A stretch of DNA of 64,000 nt. Origin: Rhizobium ecuadorense. GTDB lineage: Bacteria > Pseudomonadota > Alphaproteobacteria > Rhizobiales > Rhizobiaceae. The translations under genes were made by a program, and so were the position numbers. Positions 1 to 7,804 of this stretch are shown here, one piece after another. Where the stretch lies: assembly GCF_001187535.1 (NCBI RefSeq), contig NZ_LFIO01001075.1, forward strand, positions 124,001 through 188,000, given 5' to 3'. Within the stretch, counting starts at the first letter, position 1; each line of letters starts with the position of its first letter. The notes below the pieces were generated by a model. The model did no database searches. It was not told where the DNA came from and was given only the letters and a program-made list of their open reading frames with translations.

Positions 1-1
1 C

Positions 2-688
2 GTTGCGCTGGCGTCGGCGCCCTTTGGCGCGTTGTTCGGGGCGCTCGCCGTCGAAAACGGCCTGTCGCTTTCCGAGGTCGCCTTTATGAGCGCCACCGTC
101 TATGCCGGCGCCAGCCAGATGGTCGGCATCGAGCTCTTCGGCCACAATGTCCATGCCTGGCTGATCGTGCTATCGATCCTCGCCGTCAATTTCCGCCACG
201 TGCTCTATTCGGCGGCCTTGGCGCGCTATATCGGCCATTTCACGCCGGTGCAGAAATTCTTCACCTTCTTCCTGCTCGTCGATCCGCAATTTGCCGAAGC
301 GGTGAAACGCAGCGAGGCCGGCAAACCGCTGACCTTCGCCTGGTATTTCGGCTTCGGCATCATCATCTACATTCCCTGGGTGCTGATCAGCGTCGCCGGC
401 GGCATGCTCGGCGGCTTCATCGGCGATCCCAAGGCCATCGGCCTCGATATCCTGTTGCCGGCTTATTTCCTCGGCATCGTCCTCGGCTTCCGCAAGCGCG
501 ACAATTTCCTGCCCGTGGCGCTCGTCAGCGCCGTGGCTTCCGTGCTCGCCTATCGCTATGTCGGCTCGCCCTGGCATGTCAGCCTCGGTGCGGCCGCCGG
601 CATCGTGCTCGCCGCCCTGCTGCCATTGCCGTCGCGGGAGCCTGATCTCGAAGCCGACGCGCTGCAATCCGAAATGCATGAGGTCTGA
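2..688 (+). CDS. azlC: AzlC family branched-chain amino acid export protein, 5' end missing
   Basis: Large subunit of an AzlCD-type inner-membrane exporter of branched-chain amino acids. The reading frame is open from the first full codon of the window (ALASAPFGALFG precedes the first in-window TTG), so the true start lies upstream. The AzlC hallmarks PFG near the N-terminus and YAGASQ in the second membrane region are present, followed by several hydrophobic segments, the longest around GIIIYIPWVLISVAGG. It is followed after 3 bases by a 102-aa AzlD protein, the usual partner. Family assignment is firm; the actual substrate is inferred from the family. Confidence 0.88.
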   Translation, partial: VALASAPFGALFGALAVENGLSLSEVAFMSATVYAGASQMVGIELFGHNVHAWLIVLSILAVNFRHVLYSAALARYIGHFTPVQKFFTFFLLVDPQFAEAVKRSEAGKPLTFAWYFGFGIIIYIPWVLISVAGGMLGGFIGDPKAIGLDILLPAYFLGIVLGFRKRDNFLPVALVSAVASVLAYRYVGSPWHVSLGAAAGIVLAALLPLPSREPDLEADALQSEMHEV

Positions 689-691
689 GCC

Positions 692-1000
692 ATGGAATTC
701 GATCTTCACATGGCGCTCGTCATCCTCGCCGCCGCAGCCGCCACCTTCGCCACACGCATCGGCGGCTACATTCTCATCACCCGGATGAGGAGCATCCCGC
801 CGCGCATGGAGGCGGCACTGAATGCCGTGCCGGCCGCCGTCCTAACGACGCTGGTCGCACCTGCGTTCTTCATCGGCGGCTGGGACTCGAAGCTGGCGCT
901 GATCGTCGCCCTCTTCGTCGGCCTGCGTTTCACCCATACATGGATGCTGGTCGCCGCCTGGATCGCCGTGATGATCTGGCGCCATACCGCCGGCGTCTGA
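692..1000 (+). CDS. azlD: AzlD family branched-chain amino acid export subunit
   Basis: Small 102-aa membrane partner of AzlC, starting 3 bases after the azlC stop, which indicates one transcript and probable translational coupling. It has the typical AzlD pattern: a hydrophobic N-terminal helix, an ATRIGGYIL-type motif, LNAVPAAVLTTLVAP in the middle and a hydrophobic C-terminus. Length matches the family (about 100 aa). It ends 24 bases before the convergent aminopeptidase P gene. Confidence 0.88.
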   Translation: MEFDLHMALVILAAAAATFATRIGGYILITRMRSIPPRMEAALNAVPAAVLTTLVAPAFFIGGWDSKLALIVALFVGLRFTHTWMLVAAWIAVMIWRHTAGV

Positions 1001-1024
1001 GGCCGGCGTCCAGACGCCGTTACC

Positions 1025-2860
1025 TTAATATTCCAGCGGCAGCGTTGCATTTTCGAGCCATGCCCTGACATCGTGGTCGTGGATCAGCGGCATCAGCGCC
1101 TCGCGCGTGCGGTGGTGATAGTTGTTGAACCAGTGCAGCTCGTCATGGGTCAGAAGCTCTGGGACGACGAGGCTGCGGTCGATCGGGCAGAAAGTCAGCG
1201 TTTCGAAGCCGAGCATGGCCGCATCGCCGCCGTCGATCTCCTCGGCCGCGCGCACATAGATCAGGTTCTCGATGCGGATGCCAAAGCTGCCGGGCCGGTA
1301 ATAGCCCGGTTCGTTCGACAGGATCATACCGGGCAGCAGTTCCTGCGTCGAAAGCCTGGAGATGCGCTGCGGTCCCTCATGCACCGAGAGATAGGAGCCA
1401 ACGCCATGGCCGGTGCCATGGGCGAAATCGGCCCCTGCCCGCCAGAGCGCAATGCGCGCCAGCGGATCGAGGTCGCAGCCGCGAGTGCCCTTCGGGAACC
1501 GCGCCGTGCTGATCTGGATCATACCCTTCAACACCAGCGTGAAGAAACGGCGATGCTCCTCAGAAACCGCCCCGATGCCAACCGTGCGAGTGATGTCGGT
1601 CGTGCCATTGATATATTGCGCGCCGGAATCGATCAGGAAAAGTTCGCCGGCCTCGATCATCCGGTTGGTCTCGGTCGTCACGCGGTAATGCATGATCGCC
1701 GCATGTTCGCCGGAGCCGGAAATCGTGTCGAAGGAAATGTCCTTCAACGGGTTCTGCATGTTTTGGCCGACCCGGGCGCGCGCCGCTTCGAGGTGTTCGG
1801 CGGCGGCAATCTCGCTCACTGTCGCGGGTTTCGTCTGCGACAGCCAATAGAGGAATTCCACCATCGCCGCCCCATCCTGCAGATGCGCGGCGGCCGAGCC
1901 GTTGATCTCGACGTCGTTCTTCACAGCGCGCGGCAGCTTGGCGGGATCGGCGCCCTCGACGCCTTCGCCGCCCGCCTTGCGGATAATCTCGGCCAGCGCA
2001 TAGGAGGCGATATCGGGGTCGATCAGCACACGGCCGCCATCCCTGGAAACGGCGGCGAGCCTTTCCTCCAGCGCCGAGGGCGGCAGCTGCGTGCAGATCT
2101 GCGCGAGATAGGCCTCCGGCTCGATGCCGGTCTTGCGCTTGTCGAGGAAGAGCTCGGCCCGCCCGTCGGCATGGACGATGGCGCGCGCCAGCGGATGCGG
2201 CGTGTGCGGCACGTCGGCGCCGCGGATGTTGAAGGTCCAGGCAACCGAGGAGGGATCGGCAATCAGCACCGCGGCGAGGTTTTTCTTCGAAAGATCGGCG
2301 GCGATCGTGGCGATCTTGTCGCTCGCCAGCACGCCGGCCTGCGCGACATTCTGGATGCTGACCGCGCCGAGCGGTTCGGCCGGCCGGTCGCTCCAGAGCC
2401 TGTCGAGCGGATTGTGCGGCAGGAAGGTGAGCGTGCCGCCGATCTGCGAGAGCGCCCGTTCCAGACGGCGCACCTCGGCACCGGCATGCAGCCAGGGATC
2501 GATGCCGAGCCGCAGGCCCTTGGCTCCGTTTGCGGCCAGCCAGAGATGCGGCGGCTCGTTGACGAGATCGCCGCCCGAGAAGACCGAACCGTCGACCTGT
2601 TCGGCAAGCTGCGTCACATAACGCCCGTCGACGAAGACGATCGCCTGCGTGCGCAGTATCATTGCAACGCCTGCCGAGCCGGTGAAGCCCGTCAGCCATG
2701 CCAGGCGCTCCGAACATGCGGGAACATATTCGCCGTTGAACTCGTCGGCGCGCGGCACAAGGAAGGCGTCGATCCCGAGCGAATCGAAAGCAGCGCGCAG
2801 CGCCGATACGCGATCCCTGCCGAATTGGGGCGTGGAGGTGACTTCGAAGGACTGGAACAT
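1025..2860 (-). CDS. Xaa-Pro aminopeptidase (aminopeptidase P, M24B)
   Basis: Cytosolic metallopeptidase of 611 aa that removes the N-terminal residue from peptides with proline in position two. It has the long three-domain form: two creatinase-like N-terminal domains (about residues 10-310) and a C-terminal pita-bread domain. The M24 metal ligands are visible in order: Asp in LIDSGAQY, Asp in GTTDITR, His in SVHEGP, Glu in LSNEPGYY and Glu in GIRIENL; the GHGVG motif carries the active-site His. I chose the ATG at 2860 (MFQSFEVT) rather than an in-frame start 17 codons upstream because homologues start there; the SD is weak. It faces away from the small gene at 3139. Confidence 0.93.
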   Translation of the reverse strand: MFQSFEVTSTPQFGRDRVSALRAAFDSLGIDAFLVPRADEFNGEYVPACSERLAWLTGFTGSAGVAMILRTQAIVFVDGRYVTQLAEQVDGSVFSGGDLVNEPPHLWLAANGAKGLRLGIDPWLHAGAEVRRLERALSQIGGTLTFLPHNPLDRLWSDRPAEPLGAVSIQNVAQAGVLASDKIATIAADLSKKNLAAVLIADPSSVAWTFNIRGADVPHTPHPLARAIVHADGRAELFLDKRKTGIEPEAYLAQICTQLPPSALEERLAAVSRDGGRVLIDPDIASYALAEIIRKAGGEGVEGADPAKLPRAVKNDVEINGSAAAHLQDGAAMVEFLYWLSQTKPATVSEIAAAEHLEAARARVGQNMQNPLKDISFDTISGSGEHAAIMHYRVTTETNRMIEAGELFLIDSGAQYINGTTDITRTVGIGAVSEEHRRFFTLVLKGMIQISTARFPKGTRGCDLDPLARIALWRAGADFAHGTGHGVGSYLSVHEGPQRISRLSTQELLPGMILSNEPGYYRPGSFGIRIENLIYVRAAEEIDGGDAAMLGFETLTFCPIDRSLVVPELLTHDELHWFNNYHHRTREALMPLIHDHDVRAWLENATLPLEY

Positions 2861-3013
2861 GCTGGAAACCCGAATGATTGAGACGAATCCGGTAAAGGGG
2901 ATGCCGGCCATGTTAGCGAAATTTCAACCGATGGGGAGAAAAAGCGACGAAACGAGTCGAAACCCAGGGTGCCGCCCAATATTTTGACAGAACTGTGACG
3001 CGAAAAGTTAATT

Positions 3014-3029
3014 TGGCACGCTTTATGCA
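3014..3029 (+). promoter_or_regulatory. candidate sigma-54 (-24/-12) promoter
   Basis: The sequence TTGGCACGCTTTATGCA (3013-3029) matches the RpoN consensus TTGGCACG-N4-TTGCA with one difference in the -12 element. The invariant GG (3015-3016) and GC (3027-3028) are exactly 10 bases apart, the spacing that RpoN requires. It points at the small gene at 3139 and would give a leader of about 100 bases. A weaker sigma-70-like alternative (TTGACA at 2984-2989 with TTAATT about 18 bases on) overlaps it, and no activator site was recognised. Confidence 0.4.
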
Positions 3030-3138
3030 TTGGCCGCATGGCTCCCATGAGCGAAACCCTCTGCCTCGGCTTTTCAGAATAGCTATATAGGCGGCATCGA
3101 ACGGTTCGCGATGAACCTGCAACAAAGGATTTTTTGAA

Positions 3139-3312
3139 ATGACCGCCTCTCTCTCGCGCTTCGCATATAGCAGCCCGGCACAGGCTGGCGAACGCCAGAC
3201 CGTACGTCACGTCATCGGCGCCCGCCGGCCGCAGAACGACGACAGCCTCAAGCTGCTCGGCGCCGGCCAGCGCGCCACGCGCCACAACGGCGCTCCCAGC
3301 TACGCGTTCTAA
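3139..3312 (+). CDS. 57-aa small protein of unknown function
   Basis: Short open frame, MTASLSRFAYSS to GAPSYAF, with SD AAAGGA (3124-3129) 9 bases before the ATG and a TAA stop. The product is hydrophilic and basic (many Arg, Gln and Asn), without membrane segment or signal peptide. I do not recognise a family; it is not a clear DUF1127 protein. It sits between a promoter candidate and a structured RNA ending in an intrinsic terminator, so gene, RNA and terminator look like one transcription unit. It could also be a leader or decoy frame of the RNA. Confidence 0.6.
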   Translation: MTASLSRFAYSSPAQAGERQTVRHVIGARRPQNDDSLKLLGAGQRATRHNGAPSYAF

Positions 3313-3319
3313 ATCTGAA

Positions 3320-3454
3320 AGCCCGTCCGTCTCCTCCCTCCCGGACCGGCCTATTGGAATGCAGTAGAGCCCGCTCGAGCGCTCCTCCCCTTGAGCTCGC
3401 GGGCATTGGCCGGATAGACCGGTCCAAGGCGGTGCCATCGGCACCGCCTTTTTT
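3320..3454 (+). ncRNA. candidate small RNA with two CUCCUCCC (anti-Shine-Dalgarno) loop hairpins and terminator
   Basis: Three hairpins in a row. Hairpin 1: GCCCGTCCG (3321-3329) pairs with CGGACCGGC (3342-3350) with one mismatch, and its 12-base loop holds CTCCTCCC (3331-3338). Hairpin 2: GCCCGC (3369-3374) plus GAGC (3377-3380) pair with GCTC plus GCGGGC (3395-3404), and the loop again holds CTCCTCCC (3382-3389). The third is an intrinsic terminator at 3426-3454. Repeated CCUCC loops able to mask ribosome binding sites are the hallmark of the alphaproteobacterial ar14/NfeR1 and cuckoo (CcsR) RNAs; membership is inferred from this architecture. The 5' end is unknown: it may have its own promoter or be processed from the 57-aa gene transcript. 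Confidence 0.65.
3426..3454 (+). terminator. intrinsic terminator of the small gene / small RNA unit
   Basis: A perfect 11-bp stem, AAGGCGGTGCC (3426-3436) with GGCACCGCCTT (3440-3450), a 3-base loop and a T-run continuing to 3454. It lacks a T-run on the other strand, so it serves plus-strand transcription only. Confidence 0.85.
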
Positions 3455-3508
3455 GTTATCGTCGGTAGGGTTTAGCTGGCGGACAGGTTCCTGATATAGG
3501 CGTCTGTA

Positions 3509-3634
3509 CGGTGAATGGCTCCTCCCGCCGACCCCACGCTCCGTCATGCTCGGCCTTGAGCCGAGCATCCATGCAGCATCCATCAGCAGCAGTGGCATGG
3601 GTCCTCGGCTCAAGGCCGAGGATGACGGAGAATG
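3509..3634. repeat. intergenic inverted-repeat element (rhizobial mosaic type)
   Basis: Two arms, about 3542-3571 and 3602-3633, are near-perfect inverted copies (CCGTCATGCTCGGCCTTGAG against its complement on the other side). Each arm contains its own palindrome CTCGGC-N5-GCCGAG. The block starts with GGTGAATGGCT, a segment also found in the hairpin cluster at 6166-6305, so both belong to one dispersed family. It resembles the palindromic RIME-like elements of rhizobial intergenic DNA. It lies downstream of prmA and may act as a transcript-end structure. Confidence 0.6.
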
Positions 3635-3729
3635 AGGTGATGTTCTCGCCAAACTCGCCGCCGGTGCAGTGAAACACAGCGTCGGATGCGCCATCAGACA
3701 GGCACTCGCCTCCTCATCGTCCCAAAAAC

Positions 3730-4608
3730 TCACGGCCGATCGAAATGGATCGTCACCCAGCCGTTGCGCCAAATCGTCCTGACATGGCGAAGCCGCGCGC
3801 CGCTATAGGCGGCGATCACCTTCCAGCGTTGCGCCGCGAGAATGCCCGAAAGGATGACCGAGCCGCCGGGTGCCAGATGCGTCGCAAGCTGCGGCGCCAT
3901 GCGGATCAACGGCCGGGCGAGAATGTTGGCGATGATGAGATCGAAGGGACCATGCTCGGAAAAGGCCGTCGAATGAAAGCCCGGCGCAGTCCGAGTGACG
4001 ATGCCCGACGCGATGCCGTTGCGGCGCACGTTTTCTGCCGCCACCCGCGTCGCGATCGGATCGATGTCGGTTGCCAGCACCGGTATGTTCTTCAGCTTGC
4101 GCACCGCAATCGCCAGCACGCCGCTGCCGGTGCCGAGATCGAGCGCGTTGCGGACCGGGCGCGAGCGCACCACGGCGTCGATGGCCTCTAGGCAGCCGGC
4201 GGTCGTGCCGTGATGGCCGGTTCCGAAGGCCTGTCCGGCATCGATCTCGATGGCGATATCGCCGGAGCGGACCTTGTCGCGGTCATGTGAGCCGTGCACC
4301 AGGAAGCGCCCTGCCCTGACGGGCTTCAGCCCCTCCAGCGATTTCACCACCCAGTCGACATCGGGGATGACTTCCCGCTCCAGCCGGGCATCGGGGAAAG
4401 AGGTTTTCAACGCGCCCTCGACGCGGGAATGCACCTCGGCCTCGTCCTCGGCCATCATATAGATCGAGGCTTCCCAGATGTCTTTCTTCTCATCGATTTC
4501 GGTGGTGCCGATGGCAAAGTCTTCTTCGCCGAAGACCGCGCTCAGAAGGTCGAGGATCTCTTCGGCCTGGGTTTCAGTGGTCGTCACGTAAAGGCGGATT
4601 TCACTCAC
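3730..4608 (-). CDS. prmA: ribosomal protein L11 methyltransferase PrmA
   Basis: SAM-dependent methyltransferase of 292 aa that methylates lysines and the N-terminus of ribosomal protein L11. An N-terminal ACT-like recognition domain (about residues 1-110) is followed by the catalytic Rossmann domain. That domain has the family motif GQAFGTGHHGTT, SAM motif I LDLGTGSGVLAIA and the NILARPL loop that replaces the usual N6-methyltransferase NPPY. The start is GTG at 4608. The gene stands alone: the next gene in the same direction (SCO1-like) lies upstream with a 68-base gap. It is a non-essential housekeeping gene in other bacteria. Confidence 0.93.
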   Translation of the reverse strand: MSEIRLYVTTTETQAEEILDLLSAVFGEEDFAIGTTEIDEKKDIWEASIYMMAEDEAEVHSRVEGALKTSFPDARLEREVIPDVDWVVKSLEGLKPVRAGRFLVHGSHDRDKVRSGDIAIEIDAGQAFGTGHHGTTAGCLEAIDAVVRSRPVRNALDLGTGSGVLAIAVRKLKNIPVLATDIDPIATRVAAENVRRNGIASGIVTRTAPGFHSTAFSEHGPFDLIIANILARPLIRMAPQLATHLAPGGSVILSGILAAQRWKVIAAYSGARLRHVRTIWRNGWVTIHFDRP

Positions 4609-4676
4609 GATAGGCGGTCTTTCCCGTTTCCGTTGCCCGCCATCGGTCGAGCCAGCGCCCCATCACGCTGAAACCA

Positions 4677-5279
4677 TCACCCCTTGCTGACGAGATTCTC
4701 CAGCTTCTTTACCGCCGTGTCCGGGTTTTCGCCATAGGCGATCGTTCCGGCAAACCGCCCGGCCGAATCGAGCAGGAAGACCGAGGCGCTGTGATCCATC
4801 GTGTAATCGCCGTTCGGATCCTTCTCGTCGACCGGCACCTTCTTGGCGTAGACGCGGAAACCCTTGATGACCTCGGCAATCTTGTCGGGCGGGCCCGAAA
4901 TGCCGGTGATGCGCTTGGAAACGTTGGAGACGTAGCCATTCATGATCTCGGGCGTGTCGCGCTCCGGATCGACGGTCACGAAAAAGGCCTGCAGCTTGTC
5001 ACCCTTGGGATCGACCTTCTCCATCCAGCCGTTCAACTCGAAAAGCGTCGTCGGGCAGACTTCAGGGCAATGGGTAAAGCCAAAGAACAGTGCCGTCGGC
5101 TTGCCGCGCAGTGCCTGCTCGGTGATCGGCTGCCCGCTTTGAGAGACCAGGGTGAAAGGAACACCGAAGGGGGCCTCCACCGCCACATCCCCCGATTTAA
5201 AAGGATACCACCGGACCAAGCCGAGAACCCCGGCAAGTATCAGGACACCGACCCAGACGGCGATGCGGAATGTCTTCAT
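4677..5279 (-). CDS. SCO1/SenC family copper chaperone
   Basis: Membrane-anchored thioredoxin-fold protein of 200 aa that delivers copper to the CuA site of cytochrome c oxidase or acts as its thiol reductase. One N-terminal transmembrane helix (about residues 7-25) is followed by a periplasmic domain. The copper ligands are visible: CPEVC (Cys71 and Cys75) and His163 in MDHSAS, the standard Cys-Cys-His set. No cox genes are adjacent, so the target oxidase is not indicated by context. Confidence 0.92.
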   Translation of the reverse strand: MKTFRIAVWVGVLILAGVLGLVRWYPFKSGDVAVEAPFGVPFTLVSQSGQPITEQALRGKPTALFFGFTHCPEVCPTTLFELNGWMEKVDPKGDKLQAFFVTVDPERDTPEIMNGYVSNVSKRITGISGPPDKIAEVIKGFRVYAKKVPVDEKDPNGDYTMDHSASVFLLDSAGRFAGTIAYGENPDTAVKKLENLVSKG

Positions 5280-5597
5280 TGGCGAGATCCTCGATCCAGG
5301 CGGATGCGCCGCCCGCCTCTGCCGGCGTGATTATAGTCTCGACCGAAGGCGCGCAACTCAACAATATGTTTTCTGACCCGTGATTAATTGTCTCATCGAC
5401 CGCGGCCGCCCCAACCGGAAGTCGGCCCGCAGAAATCAGCACGGATCAAAAATGCGATGTTTGTGAATAGCTTGCCTTCAGAGCGACGGGCAATCCCAAA
5501 ATACATATCGTTAGGAAAGACTTAAGCCGTCACATCTATATTTAACGGCGGTTCTGCATCGCTACTCCGCCGGGGATAACTGGGAAGAATTCTGACC
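5280..5597. other. 318-base intergenic region between divergent SCO1 and cheW genes
   Basis: Holds the promoters of both divergent genes, but none is clear-cut. A rhizobial-type -10 element CTATAT is at 5536-5541, about 60 bases before cheW, without a convincing -35. A purine-rich GGGAAG (5581-5586) can serve as a distant SD for cheW. No small gene or stable RNA structure was seen. Confidence 0.4.
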
Positions 5598-6068
5598 ATG
5601 AACAACAACAACGCCATTAAGCAGTCGGGCGCTTATCTCGAAATCGTCTCGTTCCACCTGGGCGACCAGGAATTCTGCATCGACATCATGGCCATCCGCG
5701 AAATTCGCGGCTGGGCGCCGGTGACGCCGATGCCGCACACCCCGCCTTACGTGCTCGGCCTTATCAACCTGCGCGGCGCGGTCATCCCCGTCATCGACAT
5801 GGCCTGCCGGCTCGGCATGAAGATGACCGAGCCCTCCGAGCGCTCGGCGATCATTGTCACCGATATCGCCGGCAAGTTGGTCGGCCTGCTGGTCGAGCAG
5901 GTTTCCGACATGATGACCATCAAGAGCGAAGACCTGCAGCCGCCGCCGGAAATCATCCCGGAAGCCCAGCGCGCCTTCTGCCGCGGCATCGTCGCGCTCG
6001 AAAAGACGATGGTCTGCTTCCTGAACCTCGACACCGTCATCGCCGACGAATTGACGCAGGCGGCTTGA
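5598..6068 (+). CDS. cheW: chemotaxis coupling protein CheW
   Basis: Cytosolic adaptor of 156 aa that links methyl-accepting receptors to the CheA kinase. It has the full CheW-like SH3-type fold: YLEIVSFHLGDQEFCIDI at the start, the conserved loop IREIRGW, LINLRGAVIPVIDM in the centre, and the GLLVEQVSDM segment. The gene is monocistronic with its own terminator and no other che gene nearby, so it is an orphan cheW apart from any main chemotaxis operon. It may serve one particular receptor array. Confidence 0.93.
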   Translation: MNNNNAIKQSGAYLEIVSFHLGDQEFCIDIMAIREIRGWAPVTPMPHTPPYVLGLINLRGAVIPVIDMACRLGMKMTEPSERSAIIVTDIAGKLVGLLVEQVSDMMTIKSEDLQPPPEIIPEAQRAFCRGIVALEKTMVCFLNLDTVIADELTQAA

Positions 6069-6090
6069 TATTCTTCCATTCTGGCGTTGG

Positions 6091-6117
6091 AAGGCCCGGT
6101 TTGTCCGGGCCTTTTTG
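6091..6117 (+). terminator. intrinsic terminator after cheW
   Basis: A 9-bp stem, AAGGCCCGG (6091-6099) with CCGGGCCTT (6105-6113), loop TTTGT, followed by a T-run to 6116. It lies 22 bases after the cheW stop. Confidence 0.88.
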
Positions 6118-6165
6118 TTTGAAGAGGACATCGCCAATCTCTCCGAGCCGCATGGCACACCCTCT

Positions 6166-6305
6166 CCTCCGTCATCTCTGTGCTCGTCACAGAGATCCAT
6201 TCACCGCGCGTCTGCGCGGTGAATGGCTCGCTTGTCAAAATGAGTCTCCTGCGCCCAAGGACTTTGGCACGCTGGATGCCTGTGACAAGCACAGGCATGA
6301 GGGAA
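6166..6305. repeat. three-hairpin intergenic repeat (RIME-like)
   Basis: Three perfect palindromes in 140 bases: ATCTCTGTG/CACAGAGAT (6174-6196, 5-base loop), a 13-bp stem CCATTCACCGCGC/GCGCGGTGAATGG (6197-6226, 4-base loop) and ATGCCTGTG/CACAGGCAT (6276-6298, 5-base loop). The first and third stems are related to each other. The centre shares GGTGAATGGCT with the repeat at 3509. The element fills the convergent gap between cheW and creA, the usual setting for palindromic mosaic elements in Rhizobium. Confidence 0.65.
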
Positions 6306-6360
6306 CTCGGAGAGATGCACTACTCAAGATGAAACTCGCGTTGCGCACCAACCTGCAGCC

Positions 6361-6852
6361 TTATTGCGGCTTCCCATTCTTCCACGTCACGTTCTGTCCA
6401 TAGAGCGGAATCGTCGAAATCGACATCTTCGCCGAGCCATCCGTCAGTTCCCTGGAATGGGCAAGATAGATCAGCGTGTCGTTGGTCTTGTCGTAGATGC
6501 GGTTGACGACCAGCGTCTTCCAAATCAGCGACATGCCCTGGCGGAATACTTCGCTTCCATCCTTGGACAGGTCGATATTGCCGATCTCGATCGGCCCGGT
6601 CTGCCGGCAGGCGATGGAATTGTTGGAGGGATCTTCGAACCAGTTGCCGTTCTTGAACCGGTCGATGAGGCTGCGGTCGAAATAGGTGACGTGGCAAGTG
6701 ATGCCCTTGACCTCCGGATCGGAGACCGCCTCGACGATGATGTCGTTGCCGATCCAGTCGACCCCGACCTTGCCGACGACTTCGGCCGAGGCGGCGCCGG
6801 CGGAAAGGGCGGCGAAGGAAAAGGCGAGGAGAAGATTGCGCAGCTTGGACAT
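6361..6852 (-). CDS. creA: CreA family periplasmic protein
   Basis: Exported protein of 163 aa and unknown biochemical role. A signal peptide ends at about ASA-EV (residue 23), giving a periplasmic product. The family core is complete: VGKVGVDWIGND, DPEVKGITCHVTYFD, SNNSIACRQTGPI and a C-terminal domain ending in a short polar tail. Two cysteines (in ITCHV and IACRQ) are conserved in the family and may form a disulphide. The gene stands alone. Family identity is clear; function is not known. Confidence 0.88.
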   Translation of the reverse strand: MSKLRNLLLAFSFAALSAGAASAEVVGKVGVDWIGNDIIVEAVSDPEVKGITCHVTYFDRSLIDRFKNGNWFEDPSNNSIACRQTGPIEIGNIDLSKDGSEVFRQGMSLIWKTLVVNRIYDKTNDTLIYLAHSRELTDGSAKMSISTIPLYGQNVTWKNGKPQ

Positions 6853-6928
6853 GGCGGCTCCCTAAATAATCCGCCTTCTAGATAAGTGCGTCCCGATGCA
6901 TTGCAAGAAAGGCCGACGGCGACAACGA

Positions 6929-7519
6929 TCAGCCTTTCCGGCAGGTGCAGGGCTCATAGGCCCGCGCCGTCAGCCGGCCGGGCCTCATGCCGATCAGCGC
7001 CGGTATGGCGTGAACGGCATTGGCCTTGACCGCTTTTGCCATCTCGATGGCTGCGGCCGCGCAGACGACGGCGTCCTCGGCGGCGTTGTGGTGAACGAAA
7101 CGCAGGCCGAGATACTCGGCGATCAGGTTCAGCCGATGCGAGAGGAAGTGCGGCCAGATCCGCTGCGCCATCTTCAGGCTGCAGAGATAGGTCAATTCAG
7201 GATAGGATTGTCGGTAGAGATCGAGGCACGCCCGCCAGACGCTGAAATCGAAGGCGGCATTATGGGCGATCATCGTCGCGCCGCTGATATCCTCGTGGAA
7301 CTCGTCCATCACCTCGGGAAAATCGGGCGCATCCTCCACATGCTCCGGCCGGATACCATGGATCGCGATGTTCATCCCGGAAAAACGCATGTCCCGCGGC
7401 CGGATCAGCCGCTCCTCGACGCGCGTGACCCTGCCCTCCTCGATCCAGGCAAGGCCGACGGAACAGGCGCTGCCGCGCTGTTCGTTCGCCGTCTCGAAGT
7501 CAATCGCGATGGTCTTCAA
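6929..7519 (-). CDS. DEDDh 3'-5' exonuclease (DnaQ/epsilon-like)
   Basis: Soluble exonuclease of 196 aa. The catalytic acidic residues are visible: Asp7 and Glu9 in AIDFETA, Asp in HNAAFDFSVW, and the His/Asp pair in HHNAAEDAVV. It has no polymerase-binding tail or BRCT region, so it is a stand-alone DnaQ-like nuclease of unassigned substrate rather than the replicative epsilon subunit. The start is taken as TTG at 7519, directly before the first beta strand (KTIAIDFET), because upstream in-frame codons do not resemble the family. A short CTCRKG tail ends the protein. Confidence 0.82.
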   Translation of the reverse strand: MKTIAIDFETANEQRGSACSVGLAWIEEGRVTRVEERLIRPRDMRFSGMNIAIHGIRPEHVEDAPDFPEVMDEFHEDISGATMIAHNAAFDFSVWRACLDLYRQSYPELTYLCSLKMAQRIWPHFLSHRLNLIAEYLGLRFVHHNAAEDAVVCAAAAIEMAKAVKANAVHAIPALIGMRPGRLTARAYEPCTCRKG

Positions 7520-7804
7520 ATCAGCACCCGAATCGTTTCTTCGGGGAACAGAAATACCGTCCCGCTCCCGGCCGCGCAAATTCGGCACGACGTACGGTTG
7601 ACATTTCAACCCCACATATCGAAACTTGCCACCATGATCGGTTCGGTGACCATGGCAGCGCTTATTCATCACACCACGACCCTTGAAGGGTATGCGGGAG
7701 CGATGGCGCGTTAGCAGCGATCCGATCATCCCGAAAACCCTGCCGAGGCGAGCAGGGTTTTCAGAAACTCCGGCTCTCCTCCTGAAACCAACGGAGAGCA
7801 GCCA

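Noticed and set aside
1073..2881. 602-codon open frame antisense to aminopeptidase P
   Set aside because: The translation is Arg/His/Gln-rich without family motifs, and the opposite frame encodes a complete M24 peptidase with all metal ligands. It is a GC-rich shadow.
3541..3633. possible CRISPR-like repeat
   Set aside because: Only two inverted arms, no direct repeats with spacers, no cas genes; it is a palindromic intergenic element.
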